DNA of 64,000 nt. It comes from Hyphomicrobium sp. LHD-15. GTDB lineage: Bacteria; Pseudomonadota; Alphaproteobacteria; Rhizobiales; Hyphomicrobiaceae. The position numbers were made by a program, and so were the translations under genes. Location of the stretch: positions 372,001 through 436,000 of the forward strand of contig NZ_JAVIFT010000002.1 of NCBI RefSeq assembly GCF_031157355.1, read 5' to 3'. How positions within the stretch are numbered: the stretch's first letter is position 1; every line of letters starts with the position of its first letter. The notes beneath the pieces are model-generated. The model saw only the letters and a program-made list of their open reading frames with translations, searched no databases and had not been told where the DNA came from. Of this stretch, positions 8,744-17,363 are shown in pieces.

Positions 8744-9868
8744 ATGAAAAATGTCAATCGCCGGAAATTCCTCAAGATTGCCGGGGCAGGCGGAGCGGCC
8801 GCGACGGTTGCCGCCTGTGGTGAGCAGCCAGCTGCGCCGGCGATCGTGGAAGCCAGCCCCAGGCTGTCGTGGCGCCTGACCTCGAGCTTCCCCAAGTCTC
8901 TGGATACCATCTATGGCACGGCGGAAGTGTTTGCCCGGACCATCCGCGAAGCCTCGGACGGCCGGTTTACAATCCAGGTGCTCGCGGCGGGTGAGATTGT
9001 CGGCCCGCTGCAGGCCGCGGATGCGGTTTCGGACGGGACCGTGGAGGCGGCGCATACGGCCTCCTATTACTACTGGGGCAAGGACCCGACCTTCGCGCTG
9101 GGTACCTGCGTCCCGTTCGGTCTCAACAGCCGCATGCAGAACGCCTGGATGTACGAAGGCGGCGGCATCGATCTCATGAACGAGTTCTACCAGCGCTACA
9201 ACATCTTTGGCCTCCCGGGAGGGAACACTGGGGCGCAGATGGGGGGATGGTATCGCAAGGAGATCAACACGCCGGAAGACTGGAAGGGGCTCAAGATTCG
9301 CATCGGCGGTTTCGGTGGTGCGATCATGTCCCGGCTCGGCGCGGTGCCGCAGCAGATCGCCGGCGGCGATATCTACCCTTCGCTTGAAAAGGGAACCATC
9401 GACGCGGCGGAGTGGGTTGGTCCCTACGACGACGAGAAGCTCGGCTTCTATCGGGTCGCGCCGCACTACTACTATCCGGGCTGGTGGGAAGGGCAGGCCA
9501 TGCTGCACTTCTTCATCAACCTTCAAAAGTGGAACGAGCTGCCAAAATCCTATCAGGCGATCGTTCGCAGCGCGGCGCAGACGGCCAACACCGTCATGAT
9601 GGCACGCTACGACATGCTCAATCCCGGCGCGTTGCGCAGGCTGGTCAAGGCCGGTGCCATCCTGAAGCCGTTCTCGGAAAGCGTTCTGGACGCTTGCTTC
9701 AAGGCGTCGAACGATGCCTACGCGGAGATTTCCGCGGCCAACCCCCAGTTCAAGAAAACCTATGAAGCCATGACGGCGGTGCGGGCCGAGGAGTATCTCT
9801 GGTTCCAGCTCTCGGAACACACGAGCGACACTTACATGATGATCCAGCAGCGCAAGAACGCGCTCTAG
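8744..9868 (+). CDS. TRAP transporter substrate-binding protein, TakP-like
   Basis: The start is placed at 8744, where a GGGGGAG ribosome site precedes an ATG; the longer open frame upstream overlaps other genes. The 374-residue product begins with a twin-arginine motif (NRRKFLK, residues 5-11) followed by a lipobox-like AAC with Cys25, suggesting a Tat-exported protein that may be lipidated. The mature part is a DctP/TakP-type periplasmic binding protein, with segments such as SYYYWGKDP, KIRIGGFGG and IDAAEWVGPYDD. TakP relatives bind 2-oxoacids. No TRAP membrane subunits (DctQ, DctM) are adjacent, so it is an orphan or works with a distant permease. Confidence 0.9.
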   Translation: MKNVNRRKFLKIAGAGGAAATVAACGEQPAAPAIVEASPRLSWRLTSSFPKSLDTIYGTAEVFARTIREASDGRFTIQVLAAGEIVGPLQAADAVSDGTVEAAHTASYYYWGKDPTFALGTCVPFGLNSRMQNAWMYEGGGIDLMNEFYQRYNIFGLPGGNTGAQMGGWYRKEINTPEDWKGLKIRIGGFGGAIMSRLGAVPQQIAGGDIYPSLEKGTIDAAEWVGPYDDEKLGFYRVAPHYYYPGWWEGQAMLHFFINLQKWNELPKSYQAIVRSAAQTANTVMMARYDMLNPGALRRLVKAGAILKPFSESVLDACFKASNDAYAEISAANPQFKKTYEAMTAVRAEEYLWFQLSEHTSDTYMMIQQRKNAL

Positions 9869-9916
9869 TTTTTGTCAGGCCCCGCGTTTCAGCGTTGTCC
9901 TATCCTGTACACGTAG

Positions 9917-10007
9917 CTGGACCCCGGCCTGCGCCGGGGTGACATTTCAATTGAATCGGATCGATTGCCTCAAGCTCTCCGTCATCCCGATGAAGATCGG
10001 GATCCAG
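9917..10007. repeat. pair of REP-like palindromes (REPIN-like)
   Basis: Two hairpins face each other between the TRAP gene and cpdR. The first, 9917-9943, reads CTGGACCCCGG... ending CCGGGGTGAC. The second, 9981-10007, reads GTCATCCCGAT... ending CGGGATCCAG. Each has the form GTCA-y-CCCG ... CGGG-r-TCCAG, the second inverted relative to the first. The same termini recur at 39017-39074 and 57305-57458. Confidence 0.75.
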
Positions 10008-10064
10008 ACACATAGGCACGGTGGTGCATCACGACTGCGCTTGCTTCATCCTCCCAACGCGAAA

Positions 10065-10427
10065 CTACGCGAGGAGCGTGCGGATGGCGGCGCGGATCTG
10101 ATCCAGTGTGAAGGGTTTCAGGATCACGCCGAGATGCGGCGATTTGAGCCCCTGCGCGCGTTCGAGCTCTTCGGCGAACCCGGACATTAAGAGAAGCTTC
10201 ACGCGTGGTGCGATCTCGATGGCGCGCCGCGCGAGATCGATGCCGTCCATGCCGGGCATGTGTACATCCGAAACCAGCAGGTCGATGTCGGTCGGGGATG
10301 CGGTCAGCTTTTCGAGGGCTTCGGTGCCGTCCTGCGTGAGGTCGACCTTGTGGCCGTCGATTTCGAGCGCCCGCTTGACGAGATCGCGGGTCGCCTTGTC
10401 GTCGTCGGCCAGAAGAATTTGAGCCAT
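10065..10427 (-). CDS. single-domain response regulator, CpdR-like
   Basis: The 120-residue product is a lone receiver domain, with the acidic pocket DDD at 7-9, the phospho-acceptor Asp in LLVSDVHMPGMDGIDLARRA (about residue 54) and the conserved Lys in KPFTL near the end. The overall sequence, including the MAQILLADDD start and SGFAEEL, resembles alphaproteobacterial CpdR, a ClpXP adaptor controlling proteolysis of cell-cycle factors. That assignment is by similarity; CheY-like or other stand-alone receivers remain possible. It follows hpt on the same strand with a 45-base gap. Confidence 0.8.
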   Translation of the reverse strand: MAQILLADDDKATRDLVKRALEIDGHKVDLTQDGTEALEKLTASPTDIDLLVSDVHMPGMDGIDLARRAIEIAPRVKLLLMSGFAEELERAQGLKSPHLGVILKPFTLDQIRAAIRTLLA

Positions 10428-10472
10428 GGCAGTGTCTCCCCCGATCGCGGCCTCGTCCGAGGCGCTGTTTCG

Positions 10473-11024
10473 TCAGTCCTTGCTCATGCGCCCGACGAAC
10501 GGAAGCTCGCGGTAGCGGTGGGCCACGTCCATGCCGTATCCGACGACGAACTCGTCGCCGCCTTCGAACGCGCTGAAGTCGGCCGATACGTCAACGGCGC
10601 GCGAAACCTTCTTGTCGATCAGCACGCAGGTCAGGATGTTCTTGGCGCCGCGGGCGGCGATGAGATCCTTGGCGAACACCAGCGTGCGGCCGGAATCGAG
10701 AACGTCGTCGATCAGCAGCACGTTGCGGCCCTCGACGCCGAGGTCGAGGTCGCGCAGGATCTCGACCTTGCCGGACGAGGTCTTGCTTTTGCGGTAGCTC
10801 GACAGCGTCAGAAAATCGACTTCGGGCTCGAGGCCGATGCGATGCAGGGCGCGGATCAAGTCGGCGGCGAACACGAAGCTGCCCTTGAGCACGGCGACGA
10901 TCAGCAGTCGATCCAGCTTGCGGGCCGATATCTCCTGCGCCAACTCCTCCATGCGGGCGGCGATGGCTTCCGCGGAGTAGATGACCTCGGGCTCGGATTG
11001 CGCGCCGGATGTCCGTTCCGTCAT
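10473..11024 (-). CDS. hpt: hypoxanthine phosphoribosyltransferase
   Basis: This purine salvage enzyme converts hypoxanthine (and often guanine) with PRPP to the nucleotide. The PRPP-binding motif is NVLLIDDVLDSGRTL, around residues 99-113, and the family's VAVLKGSFVFAADLIRAL and DFLTLSSYRKSK segments lie upstream. At 183 residues the length is typical. It is probably transcribed with the following receiver gene. Confidence 0.95.
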   Translation of the reverse strand: MTERTSGAQSEPEVIYSAEAIAARMEELAQEISARKLDRLLIVAVLKGSFVFAADLIRALHRIGLEPEVDFLTLSSYRKSKTSSGKVEILRDLDLGVEGRNVLLIDDVLDSGRTLVFAKDLIAARGAKNILTCVLIDKKVSRAVDVSADFSAFEGGDEFVVGYGMDVAHRYRELPFVGRMSKD

Positions 11025-11350
11025 TCTAAGTTCCTTGTCCGTGGTTCAGGGTGCGATCGTTTTTCCATCAACGAGATGGGGCGCGAATCTCACCCGAAAT
11101 CATACGTTTAGTTCCTCATCCTTGCACGAGACCAGCCAGATGCAAGGGTGGTATCGATTTAACGCCGTAAACCTATCAGGCGATCTTGGGCCGGGTGCAA
11201 GGCGGGGGACACAATCGTCGTGAATGCCGCGGCCGGCCGATTGTACATGCCGCCGCCATATTCGTAACAGATTGATACTGCCCTCGCCTTCCCGCATATA
11301 GGCGCTCGACTATCATCCACTATACTGGGTCACCCTGGAGCGAAGCGACC
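11025..11350. other. intergenic region between hpt and ftsE
   Basis: The genes diverge here, so the 326 bases should contain both promoters. I see no convincing open frame, terminator or repeat. The GTG start of ftsE is preceded by CTGGAG. Confidence 0.5.
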
Positions 11351-12007
11351 GTGATACGGTTGACGAATGTCGGTCTCAAATACGATCGCGGGCCTGAAAT
11401 CCTGTCAGAGGTCAATTTCCACCTCCGGCCGGGGTCGTTCCACTTTTTGACCGGTCCTTCGGGTGCGGGCAAAACCTCGCTTTTGCGTCTCCTTTTCATG
11501 TCGCAGCATCCGACGCGGGGGCAGATCCAGCTTTTCGGCCAGGACGTGAGCCGGATTACGACGAGCAAACGCGCGCCTCTGCGGCGCCGGATCGGAATCG
11601 TGTTCCAGGATTTCCGTCTGCTCGAGCATCTGACCACCTGGGAGAACGTGGCGCTGCCGCTGAGGGTCGTCGGCAAGCGGCTCGACGATTACAAGGAAGA
11701 TGTGACGGATCTTCTGCAGTGGGTCGGCCTCGGGGACCGCATGCATGGCTATCCTTCGGTACTGTCGGGCGGTGAGAAGCAGCGCGCGGCCATCGCGCGC
11801 GCGGTGATCGGCAAGCCCGAGCTTCTGCTCGCGGACGAACCTACCGGTAACGTCGACCCGCAGATGGCGCGCCGTCTGCTCAGACTTTTCATCGAACTCA
11901 ACAGGCTCGGTACATCGGTTCTGATCGCGACCCACGATCATCAGCTGATGAGACAGTTCAAAGCCCCTCGACTGGAGATCCACGACGGCAATGTCCGGAT
12001 CGTATGA
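11351..12007 (+). CDS. ftsE: cell division ATP-binding protein FtsE
   Basis: This is the ATPase of the FtsEX complex, which regulates septal peptidoglycan hydrolysis. Walker A is GPSGAGKTS at residues 35-43, the ABC signature is LSGGEKQRAAIARA near 137, and Walker B is LLLADEPTGNVD near 158. The 218-residue length is typical. Translation starts with GTG. The next gene, ftsX, starts 17 bases inside the ftsE end, so the two are coupled. Confidence 0.96.
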   Translation: MIRLTNVGLKYDRGPEILSEVNFHLRPGSFHFLTGPSGAGKTSLLRLLFMSQHPTRGQIQLFGQDVSRITTSKRAPLRRRIGIVFQDFRLLEHLTTWENVALPLRVVGKRLDDYKEDVTDLLQWVGLGDRMHGYPSVLSGGEKQRAAIARAVIGKPELLLADEPTGNVDPQMARRLLRLFIELNRLGTSVLIATHDHQLMRQFKAPRLEIHDGNVRIV

Positions 12008-13160
12008 CAGACCCGACCGACCCCCGCTCAGGGGCCTCGATCCCCACCGCGTGCCCGAGTACGACCCCTACGACGACGGGGGGCTCGTGACGCAGGGCGG
12101 ACGCGTGACCACCCAATCGCGCGATCCCATGAACTATGAGCGATCGCAGTACGAGACCGATCCGGGCCTGAGCGGAGAAGGCACGCTCAGGAGCGACTAC
12201 GAGCGGGTGTCGCGTCCCGATGCCTATTCGCCGCCGGTGCGGGATTCCCGGAAGGCGCAGTCGCTCACGGCGCCGATCGTGCCGGCGGGTTCGGTGACGG
12301 GCCGGTCGCTTACCCTCGTCATCACCATCATGTGCTTCCTGGCCTGCCTGACGGCGGGCGCGGTCTACATGATCCGCCAGTCCGCCAATGCCTGGCTCAA
12401 GGATATCGCGAGCGAGGTGACGGTTCAGGTCCAGGCGAAGGACGGCGTCGATACCGAAAAAGTGACTCAGGATGTCGCGGCCTATCTCGGCAAGCAGGCT
12501 GGGATCAGCAAGGTCACCGTGCTATCGGCGGCCGAATCCGGCGCGCTGCTCGAGCCGTGGCTCGGTCCGATCGACGACCTCAACGCGCTTCCGCTGCCGC
12601 GGCTGATCGCGCTCGAACTCGACCGGGCCGGAACGCCGAACGTCGATGCGGTCAGAACCGGACTCGAAAGCCGTTTTCCCGGCGTGACGCTTGACGACCA
12701 CCGCCGGTGGCAGCGGCAGATCATGACGATCACGCACAGCTTCTCGCTCGGCGGGCTTGCCATTCTGGCGCTGGTCGCGATGGCGACGACGGCGATCATC
12801 GTTTCGGCCACGAAAAGCTCGATGGCCTCCAACCGCGAAATCGTCGAGGTTCTGCATTTCGTCGGTGCGACCGACCGCTTCATCGCGCGCGAATTCGAGA
12901 AGCACTTCCTGCGGCTCGGGGTGCGTGCGGGGCTGGTCGGGGCAGGCCTCGCGCTTGCCGTGTTCCTGCTGATGCCGACGCTCGTGCAGATCCTGGGCGG
13001 CGGCTCAATGACGCTGTCGGAGCTGCACCGGCTGGTCGGGTCGGGTGCGCTCGACATGGCCGGCTACGTGCTGATGGGCATCGTGGTGGTGGTGGTGGCG
13101 GCGCTTTGCATGCTGACCTCTCGCTTCGGCGTGTTCCGGATCCTCAACAGCAAGCATTAA
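11991..13160 (+). CDS. ftsX: cell division protein FtsX
   Basis: The partner permease of FtsE. A long polar cytoplasmic region (about 1-100, rich in Asp, Arg, Pro and Tyr) precedes the first membrane helix at about 103-124. A periplasmic domain follows, containing VQVQAKDGVDTEKVTQDVAAYL, and then three more helices near 255-275, 308-330 and 355-380. The 4-helix FtsX/MacB topology fits. At 389 residues it is longer than the usual ~300 because of the N-terminal extension. It overlaps ftsE by 17 bases. Confidence 0.92.
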   Translation: MSGSYDRPDRPPLRGLDPHRVPEYDPYDDGGLVTQGGRVTTQSRDPMNYERSQYETDPGLSGEGTLRSDYERVSRPDAYSPPVRDSRKAQSLTAPIVPAGSVTGRSLTLVITIMCFLACLTAGAVYMIRQSANAWLKDIASEVTVQVQAKDGVDTEKVTQDVAAYLGKQAGISKVTVLSAAESGALLEPWLGPIDDLNALPLPRLIALELDRAGTPNVDAVRTGLESRFPGVTLDDHRRWQRQIMTITHSFSLGGLAILALVAMATTAIIVSATKSSMASNREIVEVLHFVGATDRFIAREFEKHFLRLGVRAGLVGAGLALAVFLLMPTLVQILGGGSMTLSELHRLVGSGALDMAGYVLMGIVVVVVAALCMLTSRFGVFRILNSKH

Positions 13161-13184
13161 CGGGCGTTTCGGCCGCTTCGGGGG

Positions 13185-13210
13185 TTGATCAATTTCCTTT
13201 GATTAATCAA
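13185..13210. repeat. two nested TTGAT palindromes
   Basis: TTGATCAA (13185-13192) and TTGATTAATCAA (13199-13210) lie 6 bases apart, just downstream of ftsX. The half-site TTGAT resembles FNR/CRP-family half-sites, but the spacing is not the usual 4 bases, so the function is unknown. Confidence 0.35.
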
Positions 13211-13319
13211 TACCAAAGCCGGCGAGAGCACGACTTGTCACAACGGAGACCAAATCAGATAGTCTCCTGAGGGGATGGGTGGCTTGCGCGGGTTCAAAGG
13301 TCTGCGCGCGGCGCTCTTC

Positions 13320-13422
13320 GTTTCATCGTGCTTCTTATCAGAAGTGGGTTCCTGCTGGCGTCGCCGCACTGTACTTGCCCGGCCGCCATGACCCGGTTCC
13401 CATTTTTCCGGAAGCACTCTAG
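13320..13422. repeat. interspersed repeat R2, copy a
   Basis: The element starts TTTCATCGTGCTTCTTATC and ends CCGGAAGCACTCTA, the same 19 and 14 bases that bound a shorter copy at 18913-18976. The ends contain the inverted pair GTGCTTC/GAAGCAC. The right part, with GACCCGGTTCCCATTTTTCC, resembles the palindromic intergenic elements common in Hyphomicrobiales. Confidence 0.7.
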
Positions 13423-13448
13423 CCTGTTCCAGGGCTGGATGGGCAGTT

Positions 13449-14087
13449 ATGACTCCGAGACGCTTCGTAATTGGCTTTGTGGGTTGCGCGCTATCGCTGG
13501 TCGCGTTCGGATTCGTGCTGTTCGCCAACGCGGTGATGCGCGAGCCGGAGGTCCAGAACGTGCAGGCCGATGCGATCGTCGTCCTGACCGGCGGGCAGAC
13601 GCGCATCACGGAAGCCGCGCGCCTCCTGGAAGACGGACGCGGACAGCGCCTTCTCATTTCCGGCGTCAATCAGAAGATCGGCCGCTCTTCGCTGATGAAG
13701 ATCTCCGGGCTCGACGAGAAGATCTTCACCTGCTGCGTCGATCTCGGCTATGCGGCGCTGAATACGGTCGGCAACGCCGACGAGACACGGCGCTGGGCGG
13801 ATGCGCTCGGTTATGACCGGCTCATCGTCGTGACGGCGAGCTATCACATGCCGCGCAGCCTAGCGGAGCTTCAGCGGGCGATGCCGAACATCGAGCTTGT
13901 TCCGCACCCGGTGGCGCCGGACGGTCTCAAGCGCAAGGTGTGGTGGCTGGATTCGTCTGCGATGCGGCTGCTCGCATCGGAATATATCAAGTTTCTGCCG
14001 GCTGCTTTCCGGTTGGTGGTTGCGCGCGGCGTCTCTCCCTGGCAGGGAACGGTGACGGCTTCCTCCGGCGCTCAGCGCAAATCCTGA
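13449..14087 (+). CDS. YdcF family (DUF218) membrane protein
   Basis: A 212-residue protein with one N-terminal membrane helix (about 6-28) and a DUF218 domain with the motif ADAIVVLTGGQTRITEAARL at 40-59 and VVTASYHMPRS near 132. Relatives include SanA and ElyC, implicated in envelope integrity and peptidoglycan precursor metabolism. The position between ftsX and plsC is conserved in related bacteria and fits an envelope role. The enzymatic activity is not known. Confidence 0.88.
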   Translation: MTPRRFVIGFVGCALSLVAFGFVLFANAVMREPEVQNVQADAIVVLTGGQTRITEAARLLEDGRGQRLLISGVNQKIGRSSLMKISGLDEKIFTCCVDLGYAALNTVGNADETRRWADALGYDRLIVVTASYHMPRSLAELQRAMPNIELVPHPVAPDGLKRKVWWLDSSAMRLLASEYIKFLPAAFRLVVARGVSPWQGTVTASSGAQRKS

Positions 14088-14100
14088 ACCTGATCCCGCC

Positions 14101-14835
14101 ATGCTGCTTGTTCGCTCGCTTCTCTTCGCCCTCGCCTTCTACGTGACGACGGCCCTGTTCCTGGTGCTCGGCTCGTGGCTCTTGCTCGCGCCTCGAAGCT
14201 GGGCGATGGCCGGCCTCAAGACGCATGCGATCGTGTCGGTGTGGCTGCTGCGCGTGATCGCCGGCACGAAGCTCGAGGTGCGCGGGCAGGAGAAGCTCGC
14301 CAAGGGGGCGGTGCTCGTCGTCTCCAAGCACCAATCGGCGTGGGACACGTTCGGGCTGGTGCCGCTGTTTCGCGATCCGGCGATCGTGCTGAAGGACGAG
14401 CTCAAGTGGATCCCGTTCTACGGCTGGTTCTGCGTCAAGTTCGAGCACATCCTGGTCAAGCGCGACAAGGCGGCGAAGGCGCTGAAGGCGATGATCGCGG
14501 ACGCGCAGATCCGCAAGGCCCAAGGCCGTGAGATCGTGATCTTCCCCGAAGGCACACGGCAGGCGCCCGGCGCGCCGCCCGACTACAAGCCGGGCTATGT
14601 GGCGCTCTACGAGGCGCTCGAAATTCCGTGCGTGCCGCTCGCCCTCAATTCGGGGCTGTTCTGGCCGCGTCGCCAGCTCATCCGTCATCCCGGCACGATT
14701 GTCGTCGAGTTTCTGGATCCGATCCCGCCGGGGCTTCCCCGCAAGGAGTTCCGCGCCGTGCTCGAAGCGCGTCTCGAAGAGGCGGCGCAGCGGCTGGTTG
14801 CGGAAGGGCGTCGAAACCTTGAAGAGAACAAATAA
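14101..14835 (+). CDS. plsC: 1-acyl-sn-glycerol-3-phosphate acyltransferase
   Basis: This membrane enzyme acylates lysophosphatidate to phosphatidate. A hydrophobic N-terminus (2-30) is followed by the catalytic H-x4-D motif in SKHQSAWDTFGL (about residues 76-87), and by the glycerophosphate-binding FPEGTRQAPG near 147. At 244 residues the length is normal. It starts 13 bases after ydcF. Its stop codon is immediately followed by the candidate LexA box of the next gene. Confidence 0.93.
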   Translation: MLLVRSLLFALAFYVTTALFLVLGSWLLLAPRSWAMAGLKTHAIVSVWLLRVIAGTKLEVRGQEKLAKGAVLVVSKHQSAWDTFGLVPLFRDPAIVLKDELKWIPFYGWFCVKFEHILVKRDKAAKALKAMIADAQIRKAQGREIVIFPEGTRQAPGAPPDYKPGYVALYEALEIPCVPLALNSGLFWPRRQLIRHPGTIVVEFLDPIPPGLPRKEFRAVLEARLEEAAQRLVAEGRRNLEENK

Positions 14836-14850
14836 GAACACAAAGAGAAC
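14836..14850. promoter_or_regulatory. candidate LexA (SOS) box
   Basis: The sequence GAAC-ACAAAGA-GAAC matches exactly the direct-repeat GAAC-N7-GAAC operator (GTTC-N7-GTTC on the other strand) known for LexA in alphaproteobacteria. It lies 6 bases upstream of a -35-like element and 63 bases before the ribonucleotide reductase start. Confidence 0.65.
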
Positions 14851-14856
14851 ATTTTA

Positions 14857-14885
14857 TTGACGAAAGCGCGATAAGCGCTTATATA
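14857..14885 (+). promoter_or_regulatory. candidate sigma-70 promoter of the ribonucleotide reductase gene
   Basis: TTGACG (14857-14862), a 17-base spacer and TATATA (14880-14885) form a near-consensus housekeeping promoter, rare for this GC-rich window. The spacer contains the inverted repeat AAGCGC/GCGCTT. The start codon is 28 bases downstream of the -10. Confidence 0.6.
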
Positions 14886-14912
14886 TCGGCGGACTGAGAG
14901 GGTTCGCCGCGT

Positions 14913-17363
14913 ATGACAGACACCCCCACATTCCTGGCTCCGATTTCCGAGGAGATCTGGCGCTCCAAGTATCGCTTCGCCGGCGATGGGGCGTCGCCGG
15001 ATGGGCAGGGCGAGTCACTGGCCGATACGTTCCGCCGCGTCGCTGAAGCCGGTGCGGCCGCCGAGAAAGGCGGCAAGCGGGTGCGCGCGCGTTGGGCGGC
15101 ACGCTTTTACGATGCGATCGCGGATTTCGGCTTTCTGCCGGCGGGGCGCATTTTCGCGGGTGCAGGCACCGGGCGCAGCGTCACGCTTTTCAACTGCTTC
15201 GTCATGGGCCGCATCGCCGACGATCTCGGCGCTATCTTCGAGAACGTCAAGGAAGCTGCCCTCACCATGCAGCAGGGTGGCGGCATCGGCCACGACTTCT
15301 CGACGCTTCGGCCAAAGGGAGCGCCGGTCAAGAGCATCGGCGCGGACGCCTCGGGGCCGGTCAGCTTCATGGACGTGTGGGACGCCATGTGCCGGACGAT
15401 CATGTCGGCAGGCGCGCGGCGCGGGGCGATGATGGGCGTGCTTCGCTGCGACCATCCCGATATCGAAGCGTTCGTAGATGCCAAAGCCGACGCGGCGCGG
15501 CTTCGGAATTTCAATCTTTCGGTGCTGGTTTCAGATGCCTTCATCGCCGCGGTGCGCGAAGACAAGCCGTGGGATCTCGTGTTCGAAGGTACGGTCTACA
15601 AGACGGTGCAAGCGCGCGTGCTGTGGGAGCGCATCATGCGCGCGGCCTACGATTACGCCGAGCCGGGCGTAATCTTCATCGATCGCGTCAATGCGATGAA
15701 CAATCTCTCCTATTGCGAAGAAATCCGCGCCACGAATCCCTGCGGTGAGCAGCCGCTGCCACCTTATGGCGCGTGTCTGCTCGGCTCGGTCAATCTTGCC
15801 GAGCTGGTGTCGCAGCCGTTTGCTGCGGGCGCTGCCGTCGACACAGCCAAGCTCGAAGAGCGGGTGCGGGTCGCGGTGCGCTTCCTCGACAACATGATCG
15901 ACGTATCCGGTTATCCGCTGCCGGCGCAGCGGCAGGAAGCACAGGCGAAGCGTCGGATCGGGCTCGGCGTCACCGGGCTTGCGGACGCGCTGATCGCAGT
16001 GGGTATGCGTTACGGGACGCCGGAGGCCGAGCATCTTGCTCAGTCGTGGATGGCTGCGATCGAGCGCGCGGCTTATCTCGCGAGTGCCGATCTCGCGGCC
16101 GAAAAAGGAGTTTTTCCGCTCTACGACGCCGATAAGTTTCTTGCTTCTCCCAGCGTCGCGCGGTTGCCTTCCGAGGTGCGCGAGAAGATTGCGAAGTCCG
16201 GCATTCGTAACGGTTGCCTGACCTCGATTGCGCCGACCGGGACCATCTCGCTGTTCGCCGGCAATGTGTCGTCTGGTGTCGAGCCGGTGTTCGATTTTCG
16301 CTACACTCGGCGTGTGCTCGAGCGAAGCGGAGCGACGCGCGTCGAGGAGGTGGAGGATCTGGCTCATGCTCGCTTCCGGCGTCAGTTCGGGGCCAAGGAG
16401 CCGCTTGGGCACGCGTTCGTGACGGCGGGGGAGCTTTCACCGCGCGAACATCTCGTGATGCAGGCGGCACTTCAGCGCCATGTCGATAGCTCGATCTCGA
16501 AGACCATCAATTGTCCGGCCGATATTTCGTTCGAGGCCTTCAAGTCGATCTATCTCGACGCTTTCGATCTGGGGCTCAAGGGCTGCACGGTTTATCGGCC
16601 GAATGCGGTGACGGGTGCGGTGTTGGCTGCCGTCGAAGCGCCTTCGCAAGCAGTGACTTCGAACAGCGATCAAGCCGGTGAGCAGCCGAGGGAGCGGCGC
16701 CGCGATGCAATCGCGGTCACGCCAGCGGCGTCGGTTCCGGCTGAGGTCGGTTCGGGGCGGCACGGCGATGTCGTTTACATGTCGCAGCCGCTCGATCGCG
16801 ATCCCGTGCTTGCTGGCTATACCTACAAACTCAAGTGGCCGGAGAGCGATCACGCGATCTATGTGACGATCAACGACATCGAGCATGGCGGCAGGCGCCG
16901 TCCGTTCGAGATCTTCATCAACACGCGCAATCTCGAGCACTACGCGTGGACGGTCGCGCTCACTCGCATGATCAGCGCCGTGTTCCGCCGCGGTGGCGAC
17001 GTGGCGTTCGTCGCGGAAGAGCTCAAGGCGGTGTTCGATCCGCAGGGTGGGCGCTGGATCAGCGGCCGATATGTGCCGAGCCTGCTCGCAGCCATCGGCG
17101 AGGTCATCGAGACCCACATGCGGCGGATCGGTTTTCTCACCCCTGCGGACGGGCCTGTTCAGCTTCCGATCGCGGAACCTATGGCCGTCGCGGAGGGGGA
17201 TAATGTTTCGGGGCTTAGGAGTGGGCCGGGTCCGATTGTCGGGGATGGCGGTTTCGCCGTCCGTCCGTCGGGCCGGAGCTGTCCCAAGTGCGCCTCTCTC
17301 AGCTACGTGAAAGAGAGCGGATGCTGGGTCTGCCGGTCGTGCGGATTCTCGCGCTGCGAATAG
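14913..17363 (+). CDS. nrdJ: adenosylcobalamin-dependent ribonucleotide reductase (class II)
   Basis: The enzyme reduces ribonucleotides using vitamin B12. Class II features include the NCFVMG segment (about residue 94), QQGGGIGHDFSTLRPKG (about 122-138), the catalytic NPCGEQ (about 275) and APTGTISLFAGNVSSGVEP (about 439). The KTINCPADIS and GCTVYRPN segments follow. A linker leads to a TSCPD-type domain (about 628-740). The extreme C-terminus has a zinc-ribbon or redox pair, CPKC...CWVCRSCGFSRC. At 816 residues it fits the short alphaproteobacterial type. The upstream SOS box suggests induction on DNA damage. Confidence 0.95.
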   Translation: MTDTPTFLAPISEEIWRSKYRFAGDGASPDGQGESLADTFRRVAEAGAAAEKGGKRVRARWAARFYDAIADFGFLPAGRIFAGAGTGRSVTLFNCFVMGRIADDLGAIFENVKEAALTMQQGGGIGHDFSTLRPKGAPVKSIGADASGPVSFMDVWDAMCRTIMSAGARRGAMMGVLRCDHPDIEAFVDAKADAARLRNFNLSVLVSDAFIAAVREDKPWDLVFEGTVYKTVQARVLWERIMRAAYDYAEPGVIFIDRVNAMNNLSYCEEIRATNPCGEQPLPPYGACLLGSVNLAELVSQPFAAGAAVDTAKLEERVRVAVRFLDNMIDVSGYPLPAQRQEAQAKRRIGLGVTGLADALIAVGMRYGTPEAEHLAQSWMAAIERAAYLASADLAAEKGVFPLYDADKFLASPSVARLPSEVREKIAKSGIRNGCLTSIAPTGTISLFAGNVSSGVEPVFDFRYTRRVLERSGATRVEEVEDLAHARFRRQFGAKEPLGHAFVTAGELSPREHLVMQAALQRHVDSSISKTINCPADISFEAFKSIYLDAFDLGLKGCTVYRPNAVTGAVLAAVEAPSQAVTSNSDQAGEQPRERRRDAIAVTPAASVPAEVGSGRHGDVVYMSQPLDRDPVLAGYTYKLKWPESDHAIYVTINDIEHGGRRRPFEIFINTRNLEHYAWTVALTRMISAVFRRGGDVAFVAEELKAVFDPQGGRWISGRYVPSLLAAIGEVIETHMRRIGFLTPADGPVQLPIAEPMAVAEGDNVSGLRSGPGPIVGDGGFAVRPSGRSCPKCASLSYVKESGCWVCRSCGFSRCE

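Noticed and set aside
14870-14890. NrdR box near the ribonucleotide reductase start
   Set aside because: The TATATAT core is there, but the flanks do not match the ACAC...GTGT pattern; it is better explained as the -10 element.
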